A DNA stretch of 64,000 bases from Aromatoleum toluclasticum ATCC 700605 (GTDB lineage Bacteria > Pseudomonadota > Gammaproteobacteria > Burkholderiales > Rhodocyclaceae), in contig NZ_KB899492.1 of the NCBI RefSeq assembly GCF_000378245.1, positions 248,001 to 312,000 on the forward strand. The letters are read 5' to 3'. The position numbers were made by a program, and so were the translations under genes. The notes beneath the pieces were generated by a model. The model did no database searches, had not been told where the DNA came from, and saw only the letters and a program-made list of their open reading frames with translations. This document shows positions 1 through 9,559 of the stretch, piece after piece (the first letter of the stretch is position 1; the number at the start of each line of letters is the position of its first letter).

Positions 1-1505
<1,505 letters not shown>

Positions 1506-1569
1506 GTCAGCGCATCTTCGGGCAAAGGCGTTATTCTACTCATCCCCAACCCGACCGCCGCCGGACATC

Positions 1570-2235
1570 GTGCCCCCTCACTTGCGCCCTCTCCTGCCCA
1601 CTCACCTGCGTCCTCTCCTGCCCCTGCTGCTCGCCCTCGCCTGCGGAGGCGCCTTTGCCGCCGACGCCGCACCGGAAACCAACCCCGAGCTGGAGCGCGC
1701 CGCGAAGCTGCGCGACGAGGCCAAGGCCCTGCGCAAGCAGGCCGATGACACGCTCGCCGCCGAAGAGCGGAAATGCTATGACCGCTTCCTCGTAAATCGC
1801 TGCATCGCCCAGGCGAAGGACGCGCGCCTGGCGACCTTGAGCAAGGCGCGCACCCTCGAAGCCGAGGCGAGCCGCACCGAGCTCGCGCAGAAGCAGCGCG
1901 CGGCCGAGGAGAGCGGGCGCACCCGCAGCGACGCGCCGACCGAAGCGGCGAAGCCGGCGCCGGAAGGAGGCTTTGCGATCCAGCCCGATCCGATGGCGGA
2001 CAGCACGCGCCGCCAGCGCGAGGCCGACGCGGTGCGCGCGAAGGAGGCGCAGCAGGTGGAGCGCAAGCAGAAGGATGCGGACAAGGCCAAGGCGCGCGCG
2101 CAGGCCGAGGCCGAGGCGGCCGGCCGCGCGGACGCAGCGGCACGCGACCGTGCCCGCTACGAGGAACGCATCCGCAAGCGCGAGGCGGAAAAGGCCGAAG
2201 ACGCCGCGAAGGACGCGGCCAAGCCGGCCAACTGA
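1570..2235 (+). CDS. Hypothetical exported protein, Lys/Glu/Ala-rich coiled coil
   Basis: I do not recognise a family. The predicted product (about 221 residues) has a Leu-rich signal peptide ending near AFA-ADA. The rest is strongly charged and Ala-rich, with heptad-like Arg/Lys/Glu runs typical of periplasmic coiled coils, and it contains a Cys pair (KCYDRFLVNRC). GTG at 1570 or TTG at 1582 are the only sensible starts, because longer readings run into the oppositely transcribed yheS gene. The signal-peptide coding region contains an imperfect 24-bp tandem duplication (1577-1600 and 1601-1624). The gene is divergent from yheS and convergent with the isomerase gene, with a hairpin between them. 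Confidence 0.65.
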   Translation: MPPHLRPLLPTHLRPLLPLLLALACGGAFAADAAPETNPELERAAKLRDEAKALRKQADDTLAAEERKCYDRFLVNRCIAQAKDARLATLSKARTLEAEASRTELAQKQRAAEESGRTRSDAPTEAAKPAPEGGFAIQPDPMADSTRRQREADAVRAKEAQQVERKQKDADKAKARAQAEAEAAGRADAAARDRARYEERIRKREAEKAEDAAKDAAKPAN

Positions 2236-2258
2236 GATTCCGGCCGCCCGGATCCGGA

Positions 2259-2289
2259 GCGCAGGGCAGGATGGAATCCCGCCCTGCGC
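2259..2289. terminator. Candidate terminator hairpin between convergent genes
   Basis: A perfect 9-bp inverted repeat (GCGCAGGGC at 2259-2267, GCCCTGCGC at 2281-2289) with a 13-nt loop sits in the short gap between two convergent genes. There is no clear T run on either side, so it may act as a bidirectional or rho-assisted terminator. Confidence 0.5.
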
Positions 2290-2296
2290 CTGAAGC

Positions 2297-2902
2297 TCAG
2301 CCGCCCCTGTCGCGCGCCCACGCGAGCGCGTCTTCCAGCCTGTCGTTGCCCCAGAACAGCTCGTCGCCGACGCGGAAGCTCGGTGCGCCGAACATCCCGA
2401 GTTCGGCGGCACGTTCGGTCTGGCGCCGCAGCGCGCGCTTGTTGTCCTCCGTCACCGCAGCGGCCAGCAGCTCCCCGACCGGCAGGCCGAGTTCGGCGAG
2501 GATCGCCCCGATCACTTCGGGCTCGCCGATCTCGCGATCTTCGGCGAAGTTCGCGAGCATCACCTTGCGCGAGAATTCCGCGACCCAGCCCTGCTCCGCG
2601 CCCAGCAGCGCAACCCGCGCCGCGAGCAGGCCGCTGCGCGGAAAGCGGCTCGGCATGCGGAAGGGCAGTCCGTACTTGTCCGCGAGCCGCGCGAGGTCGC
2701 GCCACATGTAGCGCCCCTTGGGCGGGTAGATGTTGAACGGCGAATCGTTCCAGCCCATCGCGAGGAACACCGGGCCGAGCAGGAAGGGCTTCCACTCCAC
2801 CGCGACGCCGGCGTCACGCGCCAGCGCCTCGATGCGCATCACGGAGAGGTAGGAATACGAGCTCGCGAACTCGTACCAGAACTCGATCTTCGGACCTGAC
2901 AT
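2297..2902 (-). CDS. DsbA-fold 2-hydroxychromene-2-carboxylate isomerase-like protein
   Basis: The 201-residue product has the thioredoxin/DsbA fold of the HCCA isomerase / kappa-class GST family. These proteins use glutathione to isomerise hydroxychromene carboxylates in naphthalene-type degradation. The N-terminus carries the family strand followed by ASSYSYLS, with Ser in place of a CXXC Cys. The C-terminal GMFGAPSFRVGDELFWGNDRL is the characteristic cis-Pro and end motif. The ATG at 2902 has a good Shine-Dalgarno (GGGGAG). No aromatic degradation genes are nearby, so the substrate is unknown. The glutathione biosynthesis genes about 2 kb away fit a glutathione-dependent enzyme. Confidence 0.85.
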   Translation of the reverse strand: MSGPKIEFWYEFASSYSYLSVMRIEALARDAGVAVEWKPFLLGPVFLAMGWNDSPFNIYPPKGRYMWRDLARLADKYGLPFRMPSRFPRSGLLAARVALLGAEQGWVAEFSRKVMLANFAEDREIGEPEVIGAILAELGLPVGELLAAAVTEDNKRALRRQTERAAELGMFGAPSFRVGDELFWGNDRLEDALAWARDRGG

Positions 2903-2981
2903 CGTGCAGCTCCCCCTTTGACGAGGCGGACAGGCGATCACTTTAGCCGATCCGGGACGCGGATGCGCCTCCGGCGCGGAC

Positions 2982-3878
2982 TCAGTTCGCCCGCGCCGGG
3001 CGGTTGGCGATCCAGATGCCCGCGCCGACGAGCGCCAGCGCGAACCAGATTGCCGGAGTCATGGCCTCGCCGAGCACGACCACGCCCGCAATCACGCCCA
3101 TCACCGGGGTGAGGAAGGAAAACGAGGACAACCGGGTCGCCGGGTACTGCGAGATCAGCCAGAACCACGCGAGGTAGCTCGCCGCCGCGACGATCACGAC
3201 CTGGAAAGCGAAGGCCGACCATACGCGTGCATCGGCCGCGAACACACCCGGCTCGCCGAACGCACGCGACAGCGACGTCAGCACGAGGGCCGACACGCCG
3301 AGCTGGTACAGCAGGGTCTTTTCCGCCGACGCGCGCGCGAGCGGACTCACCTTCACCGTCAGCGTGGTCGCAGCCCACGCCACGGCCGCGCCGAGCATCA
3401 TCAGGTCACCGATCCAGGCCCGGCCGGACGAGCGCAGCAGGCCCTCGCCGAACAGCGCGAGCACGCCCGTGAACGCGAGGCTCATGCCGACCCACTGCGC
3501 GCGGCGCATGTGCTCGTGCGGCAGCAGCCACACGGCGCCGAGGGCGACCATGAAGGGCGCGGTGTAGAGGAAGATCACGCCGCGCGAGGCGCTGGTGTAC
3601 TGCAGCGCGGCGAAGATCAGCGCGAACTCGGCGGCGAACAGCAGGCCGGCGATCACGCCTGGCGCGAGCGTGCCGTCAGCCTCCGCGAGCCTTACCCCGC
3701 GCACGCGTGCCCACAGCAGGATCAGCGCCGTCGCGCCGGCAGAGCGCCAGCCGGCCTGCCACAGCGGCGAGATGCCGACGTTGGTGATCTTGATCGCGGC
3801 CTGCTGCATCCCCCAGATCGTGCACAGCACGATCATCATCGTGATCGCGAGGCGATCGAGGTGGGGACGCGGCGGCAT
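2982..3878 (-). CDS. EamA/DMT-family membrane transporter
   Basis: This 298-residue protein belongs to the drug/metabolite transporter superfamily. About ten hydrophobic segments arranged as two EamA repeats are apparent, including the internal YTSASRGVIFLYTAPF stretch typical of the first repeat and SFLTPVMGVIAGVVVLGE in the second. It is probably an inner-membrane metabolite exporter; the substrate cannot be read from sequence. The start ATG at 3878 shares one base with the apbE stop (TGATG), which implies translational coupling with apbE. Confidence 0.9.
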   Translation of the reverse strand: MPPRPHLDRLAITMMIVLCTIWGMQQAAIKITNVGISPLWQAGWRSAGATALILLWARVRGVRLAEADGTLAPGVIAGLLFAAEFALIFAALQYTSASRGVIFLYTAPFMVALGAVWLLPHEHMRRAQWVGMSLAFTGVLALFGEGLLRSSGRAWIGDLMMLGAAVAWAATTLTVKVSPLARASAEKTLLYQLGVSALVLTSLSRAFGEPGVFAADARVWSAFAFQVVIVAAASYLAWFWLISQYPATRLSSFSFLTPVMGVIAGVVVLGEAMTPAIWFALALVGAGIWIANRPARAN

Positions 3879-4945
3879 CAGTCGACGACGGTCACCAGCG
3901 CGATGCCGGGAGCGAACTGCAGGCGTGCGCGCAGCTCGCGCGTGACCTCGATGCGCCCGTCGGCGGCGACGCGCAGCGCGTGGTCGATGCCGTAGTTGCG
4001 GGTGTATCGGCGCCAGTTGTCGCCGGCGATGAAAGGCGGTTTGCTCGCGGCGTCGGAGAGCGTGCCGGCCGCCTCGCGCGGGGTCACGAGCACCGTCATG
4101 GACTGCGTCGCATCGGCCGGTCCGCCTGTCCTCGGGTCGAGCAGATGGGAGTAGCGCCTGCCGTCGAGCTCGAAGTAGCGCTGGTAGTCGCCCGAGGTGC
4201 CGATCGCCTCGCCGTCGTAGAGCGGCAGCGTCGCCAGCGGCTGCGGCTCGCGCGGGTGCTGCAGACCGATGCGCCACGGGCTGTCGCCCTTCCTGCCCAG
4301 GGCCATGACGTTGCCGCCGATGTTGATGAGCGCGTTCTCGATGCCCTTTGCGCGCAGGATCGCCGCCGCGCGGTCGAGCGCGTAGCCCTTCGCGTAGCCG
4401 CCGAGGTCGAGCTTCACGGCCGGATTGCGGCTTTCGACCTGGTTACCGTTGATGACGAGGTCGGACATGCGCGGCGCGGCGTCCAGCACCGCCTGCAGCG
4501 CGGCGGGATCGGGGCGGCGCGGCACGAATTCGTCGGCCTGGAAGCCCCACATCTCGATCAGCGCGCCCATCGCGGGGTTGAACAGGCCGTCGCCGATGTC
4601 CGACAGTCTGCGCGCATCCGTGAGCATGGTCGCGAGTTCGTTCGACACGGTCGCGACCTCGCCGCGCGCGATCGCGTCGTTCAGCGCCGTCAGCTCGGAC
4701 GGCTGCCAGGCGTGGTAGGCGCGGTGCAGGCGGTCGAACTCGCGCAGCACCTCGGCCATCGCCGTCTCGGCCGTCTCGCGCGTCTCGCCATATACGGTGA
4801 CGTCGACGCGCGTGCCGAACACATAGGCTTCCTGCTTGTGCAGCTCGCCATTGGTGCACGCCGCCAGCAGCGCCGCACACAGCAGCGCCAGCAGGACCGC
4901 GGCGCCACGTCGCGCCCCCTCGCGCACCACCTCCCGCACGCTCAT
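3878..4945 (-). CDS. apbE: FAD:protein FMN transferase (ApbE)
   Basis: ApbE flavinylates periplasmic redox proteins by transferring FMN from FAD to a Thr/Ser. The 355-residue product starts with a lipoprotein signal (lipobox LLAAC) and keeps the family landmarks: YVFGTRVDVTVYG near the N-terminus, the GGYAKGYALDRA segment, NIGGNVMALG, and the metal-binding SHLLDPRTG. The ATG at 4945 overlaps the gshB stop by four bases. No RnfG/NqrC-type acceptor is in the window. Confidence 0.92.
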   Translation of the reverse strand: MSVREVVREGARRGAAVLLALLCAALLAACTNGELHKQEAYVFGTRVDVTVYGETRETAETAMAEVLREFDRLHRAYHAWQPSELTALNDAIARGEVATVSNELATMLTDARRLSDIGDGLFNPAMGALIEMWGFQADEFVPRRPDPAALQAVLDAAPRMSDLVINGNQVESRNPAVKLDLGGYAKGYALDRAAAILRAKGIENALINIGGNVMALGRKGDSPWRIGLQHPREPQPLATLPLYDGEAIGTSGDYQRYFELDGRRYSHLLDPRTGGPADATQSMTVLVTPREAAGTLSDAASKPPFIAGDNWRRYTRNYGIDHALRVAADGRIEVTRELRARLQFAPGIALVTVVD

Positions 4946-5898
4946 CCGGCGCAGGCCTCCTCGAGCGCGTCGACGAGCAGCGCCGCCACGGAGAAGCCGC
5001 ACTGCTCGGCGATCTCGACGAAGCAGGTGGGGCTCGTGACATTGATCTCGGTAAGCCGGCCGCCGATCATGTCCAGCCCCACGATCAGCAGGCCTCGCCC
5101 CCACAGGATGGGTGCAAGGTAGGCGGCGACCTCGCGTTCGCGCTCGGTGAGCGGCATCGCGACGCCGCGCCCGCCTGCGGCGAGGTTGCCGCGCGTCTCG
5201 CCGGCCTTGGGGATGCGCGCGAGCGAATACGGCACGACCTCGCCGCCGACGATCAGCACGCGCTTGTCGCCCTCGGCGATCTCGGGCAGGAAACGCTGCG
5301 CCATGATCGTGCGCGCGCCCTCGTGCGTGAGGGTCTCGACAATCACGTTGCGGTTCGGGTCGTCGGCGCGCACGCGGAAGATCTGGCTGCCGCCCATGCC
5401 GTCCAACGGCTTGAGGATCACGTCGCCGAGCTCGTCGATGAAGGCATGCACGTCGGCGCCGTCGCGCGCGATCAGCGAGGTCGGGGCGAACTGCGGAAAT
5501 TCGCAGATCGCGAGCTTCTCCGAATGGTCGCGGATCGCGCGCGGGTCGTTGAAGACGCGCGCGCCGGCCGCGACCGCGCTCTCGAGCAGCCAGGTCGCGG
5601 TCACGTACTCGAAGTCGAAGGGGGGATCCTGACGCATCAGCACCGCGTCGAAGGCGGTCAGCGCCAGCGCCTCCTCCTCGCCCGGCACGTACCAGGCGTG
5701 GTCATCCGCCGTCAGGCCGATCGCCAGCGCGCGCGCCGACACGACGCCGTCGCGCCAGGTCAGCGCCTCGCGCCGGATCACGAACACCTCGTGCCCGCGC
5801 GCGTGCGCCTCGCGCATCATCGCGATGCTCGAATCCTTGTAAGCCTTCAGGCGGTCGAGCGGGTCGACGATGAAGGCGATCCTCAGTCGCTTGGCCAT
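4942..5898 (-). CDS. gshB: Glutathione synthetase
   Basis: GshB is an ATP-grasp enzyme that joins gamma-glutamylcysteine and glycine in the cytoplasm. The 318 residues match the usual bacterial length. Visible motifs are the N-terminal IAFIVDPLDRLKAYKDSS, MRQDPPFDFEY, the ATP-grasp KPLDGMGGSQIFR, the GETRGNLAAGGRG loop and the metal-binding LTEINVTSPT. It lies directly downstream of gshA (9-bp gap), so both steps of glutathione synthesis are co-transcribed. Confidence 0.97.
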   Translation of the reverse strand: MAKRLRIAFIVDPLDRLKAYKDSSIAMMREAHARGHEVFVIRREALTWRDGVVSARALAIGLTADDHAWYVPGEEEALALTAFDAVLMRQDPPFDFEYVTATWLLESAVAAGARVFNDPRAIRDHSEKLAICEFPQFAPTSLIARDGADVHAFIDELGDVILKPLDGMGGSQIFRVRADDPNRNVIVETLTHEGARTIMAQRFLPEIAEGDKRVLIVGGEVVPYSLARIPKAGETRGNLAAGGRGVAMPLTEREREVAAYLAPILWGRGLLIVGLDMIGGRLTEINVTSPTCFVEIAEQCGFSVAALLVDALEEACAG

Positions 5899-5907
5899 GA
5901 CCGCCCT

Positions 5908-7209
5908 TTATGCCGCGTCGGCTTCGGCGGGTTCGGCGGGTTCGGTCTCCTCGATCTCGACCGAGGCCGCGAGCAGCGCCAGCCGCGCGACCACACCGTA
6001 GGCGTAGAAGCGGTTCGGCGCGGCGTCCGGCGCCTGGCGGCAATCGGGCAGCGAGCAGCAGGTCTGGAACGCGAGCGGCTTGAAGTGCATGCCCGGCGCG
6101 TTGAGGTTCTCGTCGCGGCCGCGCTCGGTGTGCACGCGGTAGAAACCGCCGACGACGAAGCGGTCCATCATGTACACGACCGGTTCGGCGACCGCGTCAT
6201 CGACTGTCTCGAAAGTATGCACGCCTTCCTGGATGATGACCTCCTGCACCTGCAGACCTTCCTTCACGACGCTCATCTTGTTGCGCTGGCGGCGGTTCAG
6301 GCCGACCACCTCGGAGGCGTCGCGCACCGTCATCACGCCCATGCCGTAGGTGCCGGCGTCGGCCTTGACGACGACGAAGGGGGTCTCGTCGACTTCGTAT
6401 TCCTTGTACTTCTCGCGGATGCGCGTGAGCAGCTTGTCGACCTCGGCCGCGAGGCAGTCCTCGCCGGTGCGCTCCTGGAAGTTGATCTGCCCGCACACGC
6501 CGAACTCGGGGTTGATGCGCCACGGGTCGATGCCGATCACCTCGCCGAACTCGCGCGCGACACGATCATAGGCGGCGGCGTGACGCGTCTTGCGCCGCGT
6601 GTGCCAGCCGGCGTGCAGCGGCGGGATCAGCCACTGCTCGTCGAGGCCCTTGAGGATCGCCGGGGTGCCGCCCGAAAGGTCGTTGTTGAGCAGGATCGCG
6701 CAGGGATTGAAGCCGGCCAGCCCGACACGGTTGCCGGTGCGCACGAGCGGCTCCAGCGTCAGCGTGCCGCCGTTGGCGAGCTCCAGCGTCGTCGGCGCGG
6801 TGACCTCGGGCAGCAGGGAACCCACGCGCACGTCGAGGCCCGTGAGCTGCAGCACCGACACGAGCTTCGCGACGTTCTGCAGGTAGAACTGGTTGCGCGT
6901 GTGGTTCTCGGGAATCAGCAGCAGCTGGCGCGCGTCCGGACAGATGCGCTCGATCGCGTCCTGCGCGGCCTGCACGCACAGCGGCATGAACACGTCGTTG
7001 ATGTTGTTCCAGCCGCCGGGGAAGAGGTTGAGGTCGACCGGCGCGAGCTTGAAGCCCGAATTGCGCAGGTCGGTCGAGGCGTAGAAAGGCGGCATGTGGT
7101 CCTGCCACTGCACGCGCATCCAGCGCTCGATCTCCGTGGCATGGCCGAGGAAGTGCTTCTCCAGCTCCAGCAGCGGGCCGGTGAGGGCCGTCGTAAGGTG
7201 AGGAACCAT
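5908..7209 (-). CDS. gshA: Glutamate-cysteine ligase, proteobacterial type
   Basis: This enzyme catalyses the first and committed step of glutathione synthesis. The 433-residue protein belongs to the gshA family found in beta- and some gammaproteobacteria (the type first defined in Acidithiobacillus) and not to the E. coli GshA family. Recognisable stretches are the N-terminal MVPHLTTALTGPLLELE, FYASTDLRNSGFKLAPVDLN, the central VVKADAGTYGMGVMTV nucleotide-binding segment and MDRFVVGGFYRVHTERG. ATG at 7209 is preceded by a purine-rich stretch. It heads the gshA-gshB-apbE-EamA run. Confidence 0.95.
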   Translation of the reverse strand: MVPHLTTALTGPLLELEKHFLGHATEIERWMRVQWQDHMPPFYASTDLRNSGFKLAPVDLNLFPGGWNNINDVFMPLCVQAAQDAIERICPDARQLLLIPENHTRNQFYLQNVAKLVSVLQLTGLDVRVGSLLPEVTAPTTLELANGGTLTLEPLVRTGNRVGLAGFNPCAILLNNDLSGGTPAILKGLDEQWLIPPLHAGWHTRRKTRHAAAYDRVAREFGEVIGIDPWRINPEFGVCGQINFQERTGEDCLAAEVDKLLTRIREKYKEYEVDETPFVVVKADAGTYGMGVMTVRDASEVVGLNRRQRNKMSVVKEGLQVQEVIIQEGVHTFETVDDAVAEPVVYMMDRFVVGGFYRVHTERGRDENLNAPGMHFKPLAFQTCCSLPDCRQAPDAAPNRFYAYGVVARLALLAASVEIEETEPAEPAEADAA

Positions 7210-7298
7210 GGAATTTTTCCCGTAATGGATGCCGCTGGCGACACGCGCCAGCCGCGATGGATTTGCCCGAATACTACAACACCCTGCCCCGCAGGGAT

Positions 7299-8528
7299 TC
7301 AGACCGCGGCAAAGGCGCGAAAGTGCTCCGGCAGCGGCGCGTTCTCGAGGCTGCGCTGGGTGAAGAGGTAGCGCCCGTCACACACGAAGCCCAGATCGCC
7401 CCAGTCGACGCCATTGAGCATGTCACGGAAAGCCGCGAGATCGACGTCCTCGCGACGCGGAAACACCGCCAGCACGGCGCCGTCGTAGTGCGGGCAGTCG
7501 TGCAGGAAGAAGGGCTTCGACTGCCGCGTGCGGCCATTCACATACACGCGCGGGCGCCCGGACTGGAAATAGCCGCGCCCCCAGTGCCACCAGTTGCGTT
7601 CGTCGAAGTTGTTCACGCGGCGCGCGATCAGGCGGTCCTTGTGCGGCAGCAACGCGGCGGACGGCGCGTCCTGCGGCTCGACCCACAGCATGCGCCGGGT
7701 GCGGCCGGTCTTCACCGTCGCGGAACACACGAAGTCACGGTTGCCGGCGGCCTCGTCCGCGTAGATGTCGTCGGCACCCGACACGGCGCCGACCTTCACG
7801 AAGGCGACATCGGAGAGCCGCAGCGGGTAGTCGCCGCGCGCGAACATCAGGTGGCCGGCGCATTCGATCAGGTGGCGCGTCTGCCACGCGGGCGCAGCGA
7901 GCGCAGCGGCCAGGCGGTCGGCCACGCCGATCTCCGCGTAACGCACGCTGCGCTCAAGACAGCCCTTCTCGAAGCGCCAGATCAGGCAGTTCGGCACCGC
8001 GTCGTCGAACACGCGCGCGTCCCCGAGCTCGATCGCGTCGGTGATCGTGCCGCTCGCCATCAGCAGACGGTTGAGCTTCACGGCCGAGGTGACCTTGAGG
8101 AAGTCGCGTGGCGTGATGAAGATCAGCTCGCCGCCCGGCGCGAGGTGGCGCAGGCACTTCTCGATGAAGAAGAGGTACAGGTTGGAGCGGCCGTCGAAAT
8201 GTTCGTCGTGCAGCAGCGCGCGCGTCGCGGCCGGGATGTCCTGGAAGCGCACGTAGGGCGGATTGCCGATGATCGTGTCGAAGCGCTCGCCTTCCGGGTA
8301 CGCGAAGAAATCGATGTTCAGCGCATCCGGCGGGCAGTGCGCCGCGTCGTACTCGATACCGACCGCGCCCGGCAGGTGACGCAGGAAGGCGCCGTCGCCG
8401 CAGGACGGTTCCAGCACGCGGCCGTGCTTGCGGCGCAGCGCGAGCATTGCCCGTACCACGGCCTCGGGCGTGAACACCTGCCCGAGCAGGGCGACGTCGC
8501 GCGGGCGCGCGGGTGCGAGAACGCTCAT
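7299..8528 (-). CDS. Class I SAM-dependent N6-adenine DNA methyltransferase, solitary
   Basis: The 409-residue product has a gamma-type adenine methylase layout. SAM motif I (LEPSCGDGAFL) lies near residue 40, followed by the catalytic IGNPPYVRFQ (NPPY) and a C-terminal half that would hold the target-recognition region. It resembles Eco57I/TaqI-type methylases of medium length. No restriction nuclease gene adjoins it: the neighbours are gshA and the divergent ecsC-like gene. It therefore looks like an orphan methylase or one arm of a degraded restriction-modification unit on the core chromosome. Confidence 0.85.
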   Translation of the reverse strand: MSVLAPARPRDVALLGQVFTPEAVVRAMLALRRKHGRVLEPSCGDGAFLRHLPGAVGIEYDAAHCPPDALNIDFFAYPEGERFDTIIGNPPYVRFQDIPAATRALLHDEHFDGRSNLYLFFIEKCLRHLAPGGELIFITPRDFLKVTSAVKLNRLLMASGTITDAIELGDARVFDDAVPNCLIWRFEKGCLERSVRYAEIGVADRLAAALAAPAWQTRHLIECAGHLMFARGDYPLRLSDVAFVKVGAVSGADDIYADEAAGNRDFVCSATVKTGRTRRMLWVEPQDAPSAALLPHKDRLIARRVNNFDERNWWHWGRGYFQSGRPRVYVNGRTRQSKPFFLHDCPHYDGAVLAVFPRREDVDLAAFRDMLNGVDWGDLGFVCDGRYLFTQRSLENAPLPEHFRAFAAV

Positions 8529-8731
8529 GCGCCCGGTCGTCCCCGGTTTTCGAACGGCAGGTGGATCTTCCCCATCGCGGACTCGTGCAGTCGAAGCAAA
8601 ACCCGTGGAAGATAACCGCCCCGGTCACGTCGCGCAATCGTGGCAATGGCATGGGACGGCGCGCGAACGTTCGCGGCCGATCGCGGATCGAAAGCCCGGA
8701 TACCCGGACTGCGCAACGACATGGGACACGC

Positions 8732-9523
8732 ATGGTACTGACGACGGCAGAAATCGAGGAGTTGCGCGCAGCGAAGGCGCTGCTGGAGCATCCCGGCCTC
8801 GCCGCACGCATCAGCGACGCCCTCGGCTCGCCGATCGAGCGGGGCTTCGAGATGCTGCCGAAGCGCTGGAACGCCGCGGTGACGGGCGCAACGCACAAGG
8901 CCATCGAAACCGCCCTCGACGTCGCGCTGCGCACCCTGGACCACGAACGCGCGGACGCCCCCGCTAACCGCTGGCACAAGCTCGCCGCGGGCACGGCCGG
9001 CGCGGCCGGCGGGGCCTTCGGGCTCGCCGCGCTGGCGATCGAACTGCCCGTATCGACGACGATCATGTTGCGCTCGATCGCCGACATCGCCCGCAGCCAG
9101 GGCGAAGACCTGCGCGGGGTCGACGCGCGCCTGCAATGCCTGCAGGTGCTCGCGCTGGGCGGGCGCGCCGCCGGCGACGACGCGGCCGAAACCGCCTACT
9201 TCGCCGCCCGCGCCGCGATGGCGAAGGCCGTGTCGGAGGCCGCGCGCTACCTCGCACAGCAGGGCGCCGTGCAGCACGGCGCACCGGCCATCGTCCGCCT
9301 GATCGCGCAAATCGCCTCGCGCTTCTCGATCACCGTGTCGCAGAAGGTCGCGGCGCAGGCCGTGCCGGTGCTCGGCGCCGTCGGCGGTGCGCTGATCAAC
9401 ACCGTCTTCATCGACCACTTCCAGGACATGGCACGCGGGCATTTCGTCGTGCGGCGGTTCGAACGCAGTCACGGTGCGGAAGAGGTGCGGCGCGTATATA
9501 ACGAGATTGCGGGTCGCCGGTGA
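8732..9523 (+). CDS. EcsC family protein
   Basis: The product (263 residues) matches the EcsC family, named after a gene of the Bacillus ecs locus and of unknown biochemical role. Gly/Ala-rich hydrophobic stretches (AAGTAGAAGGAFGLAALAIELPVST, shortened here to its core) are followed by the family's RSIADIARSQGEDL and a second hydrophobic region near VLGAVGGALINTVFIDHFQ. ATG at 8732 gives the expected family N-terminus. About 200 bp separate it from the divergent methylase gene, enough for two promoters. Confidence 0.8.
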   Translation: MVLTTAEIEELRAAKALLEHPGLAARISDALGSPIERGFEMLPKRWNAAVTGATHKAIETALDVALRTLDHERADAPANRWHKLAAGTAGAAGGAFGLAALAIELPVSTTIMLRSIADIARSQGEDLRGVDARLQCLQVLALGGRAAGDDAAETAYFAARAAMAKAVSEAARYLAQQGAVQHGAPAIVRLIAQIASRFSITVSQKVAAQAVPVLGAVGGALINTVFIDHFQDMARGHFVVRRFERSHGAEEVRRVYNEIAGRR

Positions 9524-9559
9524 GGCCCGACGTGAAGCGTCGCACTGCGGAGGTGCGCG

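Noticed and set aside
5323-7371. 682-codon plus-strand open frame
   Set aside because: It covers gshB and gshA in antisense; those two have full family motifs and this frame has none.
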